From: Paramarasmius palmivorus
Taxonomy: Eukaryota; Basidiomycota; Agaricomycetes; Agaricales; Marasmiaceae
DNA length: 64,000 nucleotides
Reading direction: 5' to 3'
Assembly (NCBI GenBank): GCA_037176845.1
Contig: JAYKXP010000019.1
Location: 1 to 64,000 of the forward strand
Part shown: piece after piece, positions 11,403-21,645 of the stretch
Position numbering within the stretch: position 1 is the first letter of the stretch
How the letters are laid out: every line of letters starts with the position of its first letter
Notes under the pieces: generated by a model
The model's database searches: none
Told to the model about the DNA's origin: nothing
What the model saw: only the letters and a program-made list of their open reading frames with translations
Position numbers and translations under genes: made by a program

Positions 11403-14400
11403 TCACTTACGTCTCGGCTTCTTCGACTGTGTACTATCCTTGCTTGGTTTGCGCCTCTTAGTGCCTCTCACATCCGTTGAAATTGTCTCTTCGTCCTCCG
11501 TCGAGTCTGAGGGGGACGGATTGCATCTAAAATCCATGTGAACAACCTGCCGGAGATAAACGAAACGCGACCTACAGGTCTTTGAGTAAACGCTGAAGTG
11601 TACACTCTACACTCTTGAGTGCCTCCATACACATCCCGCGTTCGTCCGTCTCGCCGCACAGGTCGAACCACCACCTCAAAAGCACCAAGGTGAGGACTAT
11701 CCCGTCCTTTCCCGGTGCCTTCCCGTGCAATTCGTCCAGATCTTCTTCTAGTTTCGGCAAGACATAGCCGTCGTGACGTTCCCTTGAAGAGGGGTTAATG
11801 TCTGACCACCAGTTCCAGAACTGCGACCGGATTTCTTCCAATTTGCAACTCGGAGGAGGGGTGCCATTGCCGCGCATGCGTCCCTGCCTCATCCACCAGG
11901 TAAGAGAGTCTGGCCTGCTTGATGTAGGAAGCCGCTAGTACGGTGATGTCAGCACGTTCAAACATATCTGACTTGAGGAGAACTCACCCCAGCCTTATAT
12001 TCCAACTTGGCATATGTTTCTTGGACATCAGCCCAAAGGTAAACCACTGAATCCCATTCGCCGGGCCTTCTGGGATACTCAGGGCCCAGGTCGGCTCTCA
12101 GGTAGGTTATCATGTCGGTGATAAATGACGATGAGGCCCCCGCCGGTGCATATTTCCTCATTTTTCCAATCGCAAGTCCAGCATAGGCCTCAACAACGCT
12201 AACCGAGCGGGCGCAGGGACTTTCATCCAGAGCTTGGGGTGTGGGGTCTTCCTCGTTCGCAGCATTCTTGACTTCAGCGGGAGACGCCAAGCCCATGGTT
12301 GTCGTCGTTGTAACAGCCTCTACTTGTTCCGTTGTCGGAGCAGAGCATTCAGGTGTCTCTGCCGATGCCATTCCTATGTCGTCGACATCAGTATCGGTAG
12401 TAACAGCAGCAGAGGTCGAATTGTTGGTAGTTTCGCTGCTGGGACTTTCGTTGAGGTTGGTATCATTTGTGTCGTCGACATAGGTATCGGTAGTGACGGC
12501 GGCAGAAGTCGAATTATTGGTAGTTTCGCTGTTGGGACTTTCGTTGAGGTTGGTATCCAGAGGCAATGATGTCGAGGTTTCCAGTGTCGAATGAAGGGCG
12601 GTAGTAGGACCCGTAGATGGCACTGGATTCTCGAGACTAGAAGAGACTGAGACTAGCGACGAGGTACAATCCAATGGTGGTGACCTCGGCGGAAGGGGAT
12701 TTAGTGTGGGAGTTTCTTCTGCTGGTTCGCCTGAATCTCCATAAATAGCTGAGTTGATGTTAGGAATCTACAGTTCAATCAACGTAAGTATTCATACAAA
12801 CAATGAGAACATCATTCCACGCACCTCTGGACAATCCCCCTCTCCCATTACAAGCCACTCGCTCAGTAGCGACACATGTCGTATCCAATCCGCATGCTCC
12901 TCTGAGTCTTTTGGTAGAGTTTTATTCACCAGCTCTACAAACTCGGGAATCTCCATGGTTGTTGACATGAACTTTGTACGGGCATCAATAAGGATTTGAG
13001 CCTTATCACCCAAGCCGGCCTTGGAATTGACCTCGCCACCGTTGGAATTGGAATCTTCGGCTCCGTGGAGCTCTGTATCTGCATACTGAAGAAAGAGTCA
13101 TCAGCAAGCAAGATCCAGATTTCTGCAGCGCGTCGAGAAACCTTACCGTCGTCACCTCGGTTTTTTTCCTTGTCGAACGTCTCAGTTCTTTGGGTTGTGT
13201 TGTCGTTTTCGGGTTTCGCTTCTTGACTGGTCTCTGGGCCTTCTTGCTTTCGATGAAGGGCTTGTCAAGACCTAATTCCTTCAACATCATCTTGTTCCTA
13301 GCAATATTATTGGCACGTTCCACCTCGTAGCTCGACAGTCCGGATCTCGACGACGACTCCAGCTCCCCACCTATTCCAGCGCCCACGGCTTCTCCATCTT
13401 CGTCTTCATCGCCCAAATCTTCCTCATCTTCTGTTGGCCCCTCGTGGTCTTGGCTATCACTGTCGGTGCTGAGCTCGTCGTCGTCGTCGGTCTCGATGTC
13501 TTCTGACTCATCCGTCACAGCCTTGCCTCGTGCCTTTTTTCCTTTACGGGACTTTCCTTTCTCGGACTTTCCGCTCCGCGCTGGTTCGGAACTTGGACCC
13601 GGCTCTGAAGCGTTCGAGTCCTTGGACTCTTGAGACTGCGCGAGATGATTAAGCCAAAGGTAAAAAAATCCCATGAAGTCTTCGAGTTTCTCCGGGGAAA
13701 AATTGACCAACTTGGTGGTACCTTCAGGCTGGGAGCTGTACCTATACGAACATGTCAATCTTACAGAAATCAAAAAACAAACTCGAAATTGGCGTACATT
13801 GCAGAATCAAAATGACCCTTTCCATCTGCATCCAATCCTGCTAATAGCGCAAAATTGAGGCCAGTACGAACGTGAAGCTCGTCCAACAATGGCTGTACAA
13901 TTCGTCCTATGCTACTTTGATAGCTGTGAATAGGTAAGGAAACAGAATGGCAACATGAACGGTTCTCGAACTGACCGGAGTTTTTCGTCCTCGTCACCCT
14001 TGAGTGACGCCTTCCACTCCTCTACTCGCTTCCTGTGGCTCTCGTTGACTTCTGAAGACAATGCCACCTTATCTTCTTCTGGCATGTCTTTGAGTAGACC
14101 TTGAGCAGCCTTGTTCCTTGCTACTAAACGATTTGCCGAGCTCGTCTCCTCCGACTTCTCTATGACGCTCAAACGGTGCTGGGGATGCTTGATCAACGCC
14201 TGAGCTAACGACGGCTTTTTCGGCGCTTTCTCTTTACTCTTGACTGACGACAAAAACTTCCCCACCGAAACTTTTCCAGCACCTCGAACGTCTCCCCCAT
14301 GCCACTGGAAATAGTTTGTTAACGACTGCGGATCTCAGGTTAGTCGCACTGTAAAGTAAATGGATTCATACTCACATCTCGAAGATACTCATCTTCCCCG

Positions 14401-15188
14401 CGACTCCTCAACTTCACTTTCCTCTTCCATGCCTTCCGCTCGTTTGCCGTCATAGCAAGAATATCAGCCTCCGTCTTCTCAGGTAGCGGTGGCTGAGGTT
14501 TGTGACCAGGCACAGGATACTTGTCTGTGGGAAACTTCTCGATGAACTCAACAAACGTCTCGCGAAACAATTCGGAGCGAGCCTTGCTGCGTTTAGGCAG
14601 CTTCTTGTAGATTTTCAGCTTCTCCTGGAGGTATTCCTCGCGTGGCCCATCGAAGTTGCTAGGTGCGCCTACCCGCTTCTTTTTGGGTATCTTGCTCGGA
14701 GACAGAGCCACGATGCCACGCGGACTTTTGAGCTTCAACTTCTTGGTCGCTGAAGAGGACGGCGTGCTTGGAGTCGATACCTCTGTGGACTTCTCGGTCG
14801 ACGCTTCCACTGCAGGCTCCGAAGTCAACGTGGTCGTGTTTGAATCGTTGGATGGGCCCAGTGAAGATGAAGGAGTGGGAGAGGTGTTTTGCATTTTTTT
14901 AGAAGGGTCAGGAGCGGGATCGGAGACAGGAGTATCATCAGCATCGGTTGCTGTGGGTGAAACAGTCGACGGAGAACCATTCGGTATGGCTGTTGTAGGT
15001 ATTGATGACTCGCTCATTTCGCCAGGGACCTTGTCGACAGAAGCCGCCAATACAGGTGGTGCAGGAGACGGTGAAAAAGACGAATGGCGTGAGGCTGGAA
15101 GTACAGAGGAACCAGCTATCGTCGGGATTGCCGTGTCGGTTTTCCCGGCAGTATTGCTGGGTGAGAGGATATCCTGGTCAAGCGGCAT
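11403..15188 (-). CDS. Large cargo protein of unknown function, LRWW family (copy 2)
   Basis: Minus-strand multi-exon gene; stop TGA at 11403-11405, preferred ATG at 15188 (MPLDQDILSPSNTAGK). The N-terminus is a long Ser/Thr/Pro-rich region. Next comes a conserved block (YLQEKLKIYKKLPKRSKARS...FRETFVEFIEKFPTDKYP), then a RTGLNFALLAGLDADGKG segment, a strongly acidic and Ser-rich part with basic KSEKGKSRKGKKARGK, and the C-terminal IRSQFWNWWSD...VLLRWWFDLCGE region. The short last exon is basic (KRRKPSKDSTQSKKPRRK). It shares block order with copies at 7095-10011 and 35497-39424, while the low-complexity linkers differ completely, so it is an old paralogue rather than a recent duplicate. It reads toward the left end of the element. 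The function is unknown. Confidence 0.72.
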
Positions 15189-15569
15189 GGGCGTAGAGGT
15201 ATGTACCACTTGTCTGGCCAGTCGCAAATGGGTGATAGCTCAAGCGTTCAGGAAGGGGGATAAATTCCAGGACCTTGCAATTGCGCCACGTGCGTATATT
15301 TCCTCAAGATCGGGCAATCCGGATGGTAACAATCGGCCAAATTGTTACTCCAGCGATCCAAAGCAATATGGCCGCCGACAGTCTGGGACGTCCATGGCAT
15401 GTCAGTTATCGTTCTCGTTGGATATTGCTCTATTTCGAGTTGGATGAACTACGGCTGACTATAGACAGGTAACGAATTTTTCAACAATGATAATTCCAAT
15501 ACAAAATACTGTACCAAGCCAAATCACGCTCTGCGGAATTCGAAATACCTTAACATCTATCATCTCAGG

Positions 15570-16034
15570 TCAGCGTTTCATTCCTATCTCTAATTCACGC
15601 GTACCTTCCTGGTTAGTCAATCGCGCCGAGTGACGCCTGTAATTTCAGATCTGTACGCTGGTAAGATTAAGAGAAGCCTGAAGGTAAGGTGCACATACCG
15701 CATCGCTTCTCTCTCTTTCAATGTCTTGCGGATGTATCGGCGAACGTCCATCAGCTTGTCGATTAAGTCTTGCGTGTGCGCTAGGCGATTTCCAGGCCAT
15801 TTCGAATTGACCTCTTCCCCCTTGCTGGGAAATATGGGTGAATCATCGTTATCAACAACGTCAAGACATTCATACGTACCAGTTTGTCATTTCATCTTTG
15901 TATTCCTGTCCGACTTTATGCTTATCATCCATCAGCTTGTCAATCAAATTCTCTACGACCTCCAGGCGGTCACGAAGATACTGGGAATCATTCTCTTCGT
16001 CGAATGGCAACGTAGGTTCGTGCACCGTCTGCAT
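15570..16034 (-). CDS. Small coiled-coil protein with duplicated LIDKLMD motif
   Basis: Three exons (16034-15880, 15824-15699, 15636-15570) join in frame to 115 residues beginning MQTVHEPTLPFDEEND. Two similar helical segments occur, one per exon: DRLEVVENLIDKLMDDKHKV and RLAHTQDLIDKLMDVRRYIR, so it probably arose by internal duplication and forms a coiled coil. An extra 5' exon upstream of 16034 cannot be excluded. It lies between the large cargo gene and the RNase H1-N-like gene of the element. No counterpart was found in the first cluster. The function is unknown. Confidence 0.5.
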
Positions 16035-16381
16035 GATTGTCAAATAGAGCTAATTACTTTGTCAGAAGAATATCTATCGGAAATTAAAACACTCACTCTT
16101 CAATTGGACCAATGAGCTCCCGGATATTGAGTTAATTGCTGTTGCTGAATCGCAAAGGTGGCGGATGGAGGTGAAGGTAATGGATCCGGAGCGACGGTGA
16201 GCATCTGACTAATCCCCAAGAGGAACACCGGCGGACCGCTGATGTTCTGATCTGATATCACTGAGCCTGGACCTACGTTATCAGATCCACATGCGCCACC
16301 TAACCGTGGCTTTTCTTTCTTACCCTTTCCCCATCAAAGACTTCACCTTTCAGTTTTTCCTTCACTCGTCTTCGCCATACC

Positions 16382-17375
16382 ATGCTCATCAGCGACGAAT
16401 ATACCACCGACAGGCAGGACTGGGATATCGACCAGCTTTGCGAGGCTTCCAGCCTCATTTATCCGGTTTTACCTCCTCGTGATACCTGGGCTTGCACGCC
16501 GACCTTTTACAACGTTACCACCCTGCCGTTCAAGAGCAAGAACGACAATCCAAACAAAAACTACTACGTCTTTATGGAGGCTCGTCGGGAAGGCAAAGAA
16601 CCTCGGTTTCGTGAGGGTATCTATCGTCACTTTTCGTGAGTTTTGTCTTTTTGTATCTAGATATATCTGACAGTCGCTTTTCATTAGTGACATTGAACGT
16701 CAAGTCCCCCTTGAGGATATGAAGAAGAACAACGTTTTCACCAAAGGCTTCCACACACTCGACGAAGCTCGCGAGTTCTGGAAGGAACGTTGCCCGCAGG
16801 TTCATTCTGGGTGCAGTGAGCATAACCGTCGGAGGGATGCTTCGTACGTTAAGCAGGTGAACAACTCAGCCTCGTATGCCAAGTCGTTGCTGGTCATGCG
16901 AGAGCTACTGTCACTTCACCCCAGCCTCGCCAATAAGGCCCAAGAATTGGTTTCTGAAGCTGCCCGCACATCTGAACCATCGACGTCGACAGCTCCGCGC
17001 ACTCCAAGGGCGACTCGTTTCCTTCGTCCTAGGGATTCTCCTCTATCTCCCTCAGCTTCAACTTCTCGTGTCTCAACTCCGTCGAAGAAGGTCACTGGCG
17101 TGCCTTTGCCTTTCCCCGATCCAACTTTCAGCCTTTACGTTGTCAATGGAGACGACAACTCCATCGTCGAACGATTTGATGGGTTGTAAGTGCTACTTGC
17201 TGGCGAACTCATTGAATACTGAATGTTTTTCAGGCGCGAGGCCTTTTTTGCTGCCCTCGAAGCTCGAGGAAGGATTGCGATACTTCTCGCTTCTAACGAG
17301 GACCAAGCAGTGGAGCAATGGGTGAAAATGCGCGGTGGAGATGGGGACGTTTACGAAACTAGTTATCGTGGTTAG
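16382..17375 (+). CDS. Cargo protein with two RNase H1-N/viroplasmin-like modules (copy 2)
   Basis: Three exons (start ATG 16382, introns at about 16638 and 17187, stop TAG 17373-17375) give roughly 290 residues. Module one reads YYVFMEARREGKEPRFREGIYRHF, then a helix-forming FHTLDEAREFWKERC, the typical pattern of the RNase H1 N-terminal domain. A Ser/Pro-rich linker (about 16960-17110) follows. The C-terminus has LYVVNGDDNSIVERFDGL, then EAFFAALEARGRIAILLASN and EDQAVEQWVKM, a second module-like unit. It is a paralogue of 5722-6634. Its strand is opposite relative to the dioxygenase when the two clusters are aligned, so this gene pair has been inverted in one element. No catalytic RNase H part is present. 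Confidence 0.62.
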
Positions 17376-17797
17376 ATAGAATATGTACGCTGAAGTTTTC
17401 GAAACGAAATTGATGTTGTTCAATGTACCTCCCGGGACTTGACTAGTATCACCAGATCTAGTGAACGTGAAGCTTTCGACCGTGCGCTGCTCAACGACCC
17501 GAGGATGTCTTGAGACTAACACAAATGAAATGATGTGAAGGTGATTGAAACGAAGAGTTTGGCGCCTACCGTTGAGGCGAGTGAGGACAAAGACACCATT
17601 CGCCGTTGCTATATGTCACTGGAAGCTTAGATATTCAGTATACATGCTAAGGACACCAAATCGTCACTTATTACTGAATTCTGGGACAAACTAGGGCCAA
17701 ATGAAAAAGTAAGAAAATTGGATCTGTAAACCCTCGAATTCCAGATTTATCACAGTCCTTAGAGCGCTCGCGTCTTGTCACTCTTTTCCTCACTCAA

Positions 17798-18608
17798 ATG
17801 CCTCGCCGCAAGATTTACATCAGCAAAGAGCAGGTCAAGAATGCCAATCGGGAGAAGTCAGCCAAATATTACCAGAAGTATGAATTTATTTTGCGACTGT
17901 ACTACATATAACATACAATTCATGTTACGACCTCTAGGCATCGTTCGAAAATACTAGCCAAAAAACAGGCGGAACGCGATGAACAGCGCCGACAAGACGA
18001 CATCAAATTGTGAGTGCAGTTCTTTATGTCAGGGCTGTTACTCATATTCTTCAAGCATTGAACGAATGAGAAGGAAACGGATAAGGAAGTGGGAAGACGA
18101 TCAGAAGGACCTACGAGGACCAGTTGACAGCTGGTGCGTTTCTATCTTTTCGATGATTATTTAACAGTACAAAAGACCTTCACGTAGTGACCCGCTATCC
18201 CGAATCAAAGCTCTCAACCACTCCCTCATTCGCATAACCCAGCCTCAACCAAGTCAGTATTTGGACGGCGTCTATCACAGCTATGTCAGGTCTTGCAACA
18301 CTCCTCGGACCACGGCCCCACAACTCTGTCCAGTCGAGAACGCTATCACAGCAATAAATTCGGTGCTTCGCGGTGCCGATGTATTCTCTAATCGTATTCT
18401 TCAGAGTTATGGTGTTACCGACCATTATCGCAGAGCTAGCCAGTTTTGCAAGAGGCTTCGGTGGATAGTTCGATGCCTGGAGGACATGCAGTATAAATTC
18501 ATGGATCCAGACGATGACCTGGAGAAAGCGTATGCGGATAGGCGACTCTCGTTTCAAGACCCACAAACAAGGGATTGGATTGATGGTTCCGCTTCCATCC
18601 CTGACTGA
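17798..18608 (+). CDS. Small basic cargo protein, family unknown (copy 2)
   Basis: Four exons (17798-17877, 17938-18009, 18056-18133, 18188-18608) join in frame to about 216 residues. The first three encode a basic helical region (MPRRKIYISKEQVKNANREK, HRSKILAKKQAERDEQRRQD, ERMRRKRIRKWEDDQ). The last exon encodes a more globular part with GVYHSYVRSCNTPRTTAPQ and DHYRRASQFCKRLRWIVRCL. The basic half resembles the gene at 4619-5242; the globular half is missing there. Nuclear nucleic-acid binding is plausible from charge only. It follows the RNase H1-N-like gene on the same strand, the same order as in the first cluster. Confidence 0.62.
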
Positions 18609-18680
18609 CGGAGTACATAGGATATATTGTTCACTATTCAATGCTAGGTACCTCGTTACAAATAATGTTCGTTTCAAATA

Positions 18681-19435
18681 TCACAACTCTGATGCCTCGT
18701 CTGATGCCTCCTTGTCCGACGCCTCGTCCTTCGACGCCTCGTCCTTCGATGCCTCCTTGCGCTTCTCGTATAAATACACCGTTCGATATGGGACGGTGAC
18801 AACCTTGCTTTGGTCCGGAAAGAAGACTGCGCGAAATCTGGGATCATGAATGATGCGAATGGTGTTCTCGACAGTTTTCATATCTGAACAAAGGAGGAAC
18901 AATCGGTCAACATATGGCATATGGTTAGGCAGGGAATGGTGGACCTACCAAGATTATGACCATCTGGAATAAAAATATCCATGGCAATAGTTGAGGAATC
19001 GACGACTGTGCCGACAATTTCACCGTAAGGGGCGGCGGGTTCAAACCCCTGCCAAGTAATGTTAGTGATGTTCAGGCAAAAAATTTAAAAGAAACGAGAG
19101 AACGACCCACGTCTTGGAATGTAATTTTGACTTTAATTCCATCGCATGACTGCATTAACCCATGATGGGCAATCTCGTTCACCTGCTCTGAGTTAGTCAC
19201 TGAGTGATCAAGACTGACAATGAAGGGCTGGATTTACAGAGAGAATACGTCCGACAAGACGAACGCGTTTGCCGACAAACTGCTCCATTTGTTCTGCGAG
19301 TATAGGAGGCGCCGGAATGATCGGTTCCTCTGGCGTAGTTGAACCAGGAGCACTTTCCTCGTTGTTTGTAACGACGGCTGCAGAGCCTTCTTGAGAGATA
19401 TCGTTCGAATCCATTGGGATATCCACAGTGGCCAT
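18681..19435 (-). CDS. RPA3/RPA14-like OB-fold protein carried by the KDZ element
   Basis: Minus gene in about four exons, ATG at 19435. After an acidic leader comes APPILAEQMEQFVGKRVRLV then GRILS, like the start of the RPA small subunit (hydrophobic helix, then a GK/RxVRLVGRI strand). Further on are KVKITFQD, GEIVGTVVDSSTIAMDIFIP, and MKTVENTIRIIHDPRFRAVF, matching the C-terminal D-NLxxxNxxIxIIHD-F helix of that family, which packs in the RPA trimer. The tail adds a KDEAS repeat (about 18690-18760) not usual for RPA3. RPA3 normally helps hold single-stranded DNA-binding RPA together; a role in transposition or repair after base oxidation would be inference. Assignment is by pattern only. 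Confidence 0.5.
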
Positions 19436-19561
19436 GATGGACAAAGAAAAGGAGTGGTGACTATAAACTCGTTGATGCCTCGATACGATGCGAGAACCCT
19501 AAAATACTTTTTGTGATGATCAGAAAAACATGGAAAATAAATTTGAATTGACTAAATACAG

Positions 19562-21555
19562 CTAAGATACGGTGCGACGAGTATGTAATTGTAATTCCTC
19601 CATAGTTGAGAACATAGCAAATCCCGACGCCCACCGTTTGGAACCATCAGCAGCTACGCGTGCAGCTGAGACTGTTTTCTTGTAGTTCTGTTCAGCTTGA
19701 TAACCATGTTCTACCCACCGAAATAGTCCTCCTGCACTGTACATGGCAAACGAGTACCGTCGTTCATGGGGCGACACCTTGGTGTTGAGGTGACAAACCA
19801 GTGCGGAAGGGATGAAAATAGTTGTTCCGGGTGGGAATTCGATGATAAGCTTGAGATCCCATAAGACCAGATGACCGCCCTTGGTCCAATCGTAATCGCC
19901 GAGTGCGGTGATCGCACACCAACCAAACGCCAAATTCTTGATGTCACGATGCGGGTAACAGACCGTGGTGGGACCGAAATTGACGGTAAACGCAGCGAAT
20001 ATACACCTCTGAAATGGCAGGTGTAGATTTGGGTATCGAGCTAACAGCGAAGCTGTTATCTCAGCATAATACAGGAAGAGTTTGGGCGCCCAGGTAAGGA
20101 ATACCACTATGAGACTTCATGAGACTAAGTGACAGACTGTACAAGGTCAACATACCAGAAATAAATCCGGCCAAACGTTGGAAAGCCTTCATGGATCGTA
20201 TTTCTTCCAAAACGGCGGTGTTTTTAGGGTCTTGTGCCATTACCCGGGGCATCTGCCAAGAGGAGGTGAACAACGTTGAGTAATTTGCGACGACAAGGCT
20301 CACCTTTTGCCCATTTCCGAAGGATATACCGAAGCTGAGATGGTCAAACCGGCCACGACGAGGATCCAGCACATGCGGTCCTCCTAGACCCATACGAGCT
20401 AAGCGGCGTTGACGAACGGTGAGCCTGGGTTTCTTGAAAGTGCAATGAGCGCGCAGGCGCTCAATCGCTGAGTTCATTTCTCGGACGTTTTGAGACCATG
20501 TGGAATCGTGCCTGGGACCGGGTACTATCAGGCCGATGACCGACGCTGACTGTGAGTGCAGAAGAGGACATGTGTCGCTACAGAAGATGTGACTGAGAGG
20601 TGATCGAAGAAAATAATAGTACTCACTGAGGGTTGTGCCTGTGCACACGGAAACGGAATTTGGGGCCTACAAGCTCGTCGTAGCTGTACTCGCGACGCGG
20701 TGGAAGATCTCGTTCAACCCCGAGATAGCCTGAAGCACCATGCGGCAGATGTTGATCCTCAAATTGCGGCTCCAAAGGTTGGGCTTGGGTGATGAGTTTG
20801 GGGTCTGGCTGATGGGATTGGATGGCCTTGACGTCCTGGCATAACGCAATGGACTTCAGAGAACGCTTGATTTGCCTATTTTGTTTACTCCGCAGCTTGT
20901 CACGGCTCTTGTTGATGCGTCAGCTACGTCCTGAGTGTTTGCGACGCGAGGCATGGTCTTCTGGGGGAAGCTGGTTGGTGGATGGTGACCATAAAGTTGG
21001 ATCCTGGCTGAAAAGGGACTGAGAAGAATCGGCATTCGGTAGTGGCTGAGTGCTAGGATTTGGGGCTGCGGCAGAGGCGAGGAGCGGTGAACCAGGAGGT
21101 GTTTGCGGCGGGGTGTCAGGTGGTGTCGTCAAAGGTGAATCAGTCTCGACGGTGGGATGCTCGGCAATTTGTAACGCCCGTAGCAGAAGACTATCGAGTT
21201 CTCCTTCAGCGGCTACGACAGGAGTTTGGTTTGAGTCAATGGTGTCCTGTGTAAGAGTCAATAGCACCCAGGGATTGAGAAGTGATCACTCACAGGGTCC
21301 CTGATAAAAAGTCCCTTCAGCCTATCTTCGTAAAAATGAGTAAAATTGAATCAAACATGCTCAACAGAGGGCGAAAAGGGTAAATGAAAACCGGACGGTG
21401 ACTAGGTGTTCATGCTTTCACAGGTTCCCGGGCATCGAGTACACATGAAAGCCTTACAGAGCAAATAGTCAAGACGTCACCTGGGAGAAACAAGAGAAAT
21501 ACAGCCAATCAAGTTCGTACTCACCTGGGATTCGAGTGATGAACTCGAAGGACAT
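19562..21555 (-). CDS. TET/JBP-type 2-oxoglutarate/Fe(II) dioxygenase (copy 2, with one in-frame TGA)
   Basis: The start MSFEFITRIP at 21555 is followed by a 32-nt exon (21325-21294) that joins in frame to exon three at 21246. The N-terminus is disordered (SPLTTPPDTPPQTPPGSPLL). The catalytic domain is complete: H and D in YPHRDIKNLAFGWCAI, distal H in LVCHLNTKV, and R in RRYSFAMYSAGGLFRWVEHG. Predicted to oxidise modified bases in DNA. The oddity is a TGA (20922-20920) inside the basic linker (RRKHSGRS-stop-RINKSRDK) with continuing homology in the same frame; no nearby intron removes it cleanly. It is either a nonsense allele, a sequencing error or an unrecognised splice. Divergent to the KDZ transposase 90 bp away. 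Confidence 0.8.
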
Positions 21556-21645
21556 GAGAGGGGAGAGTAAATTTTGAAAGTCACAGTGTCACATGGTGAC
21601 TCAACGCGTCAATCAAGTGACCTTGTTTATCCTTACACCACCATC
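21556..21645. promoter_or_regulatory. 90-bp divergent promoter between TET/JBP gene 2 and KDZ transposase 2
   Basis: The two ATGs (21555 minus, 21646 plus) face away from each other across 90 bp. The gap contains GTCAC at 21580 and 21588, GTGAC at 21596 and 21617, with the palindrome GTCACATGGTGAC at 21588-21600. The first cluster's shared promoter also repeats GTGAC. This tight arrangement suggests co-expression of transposase and dioxygenase. Confidence 0.55.
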
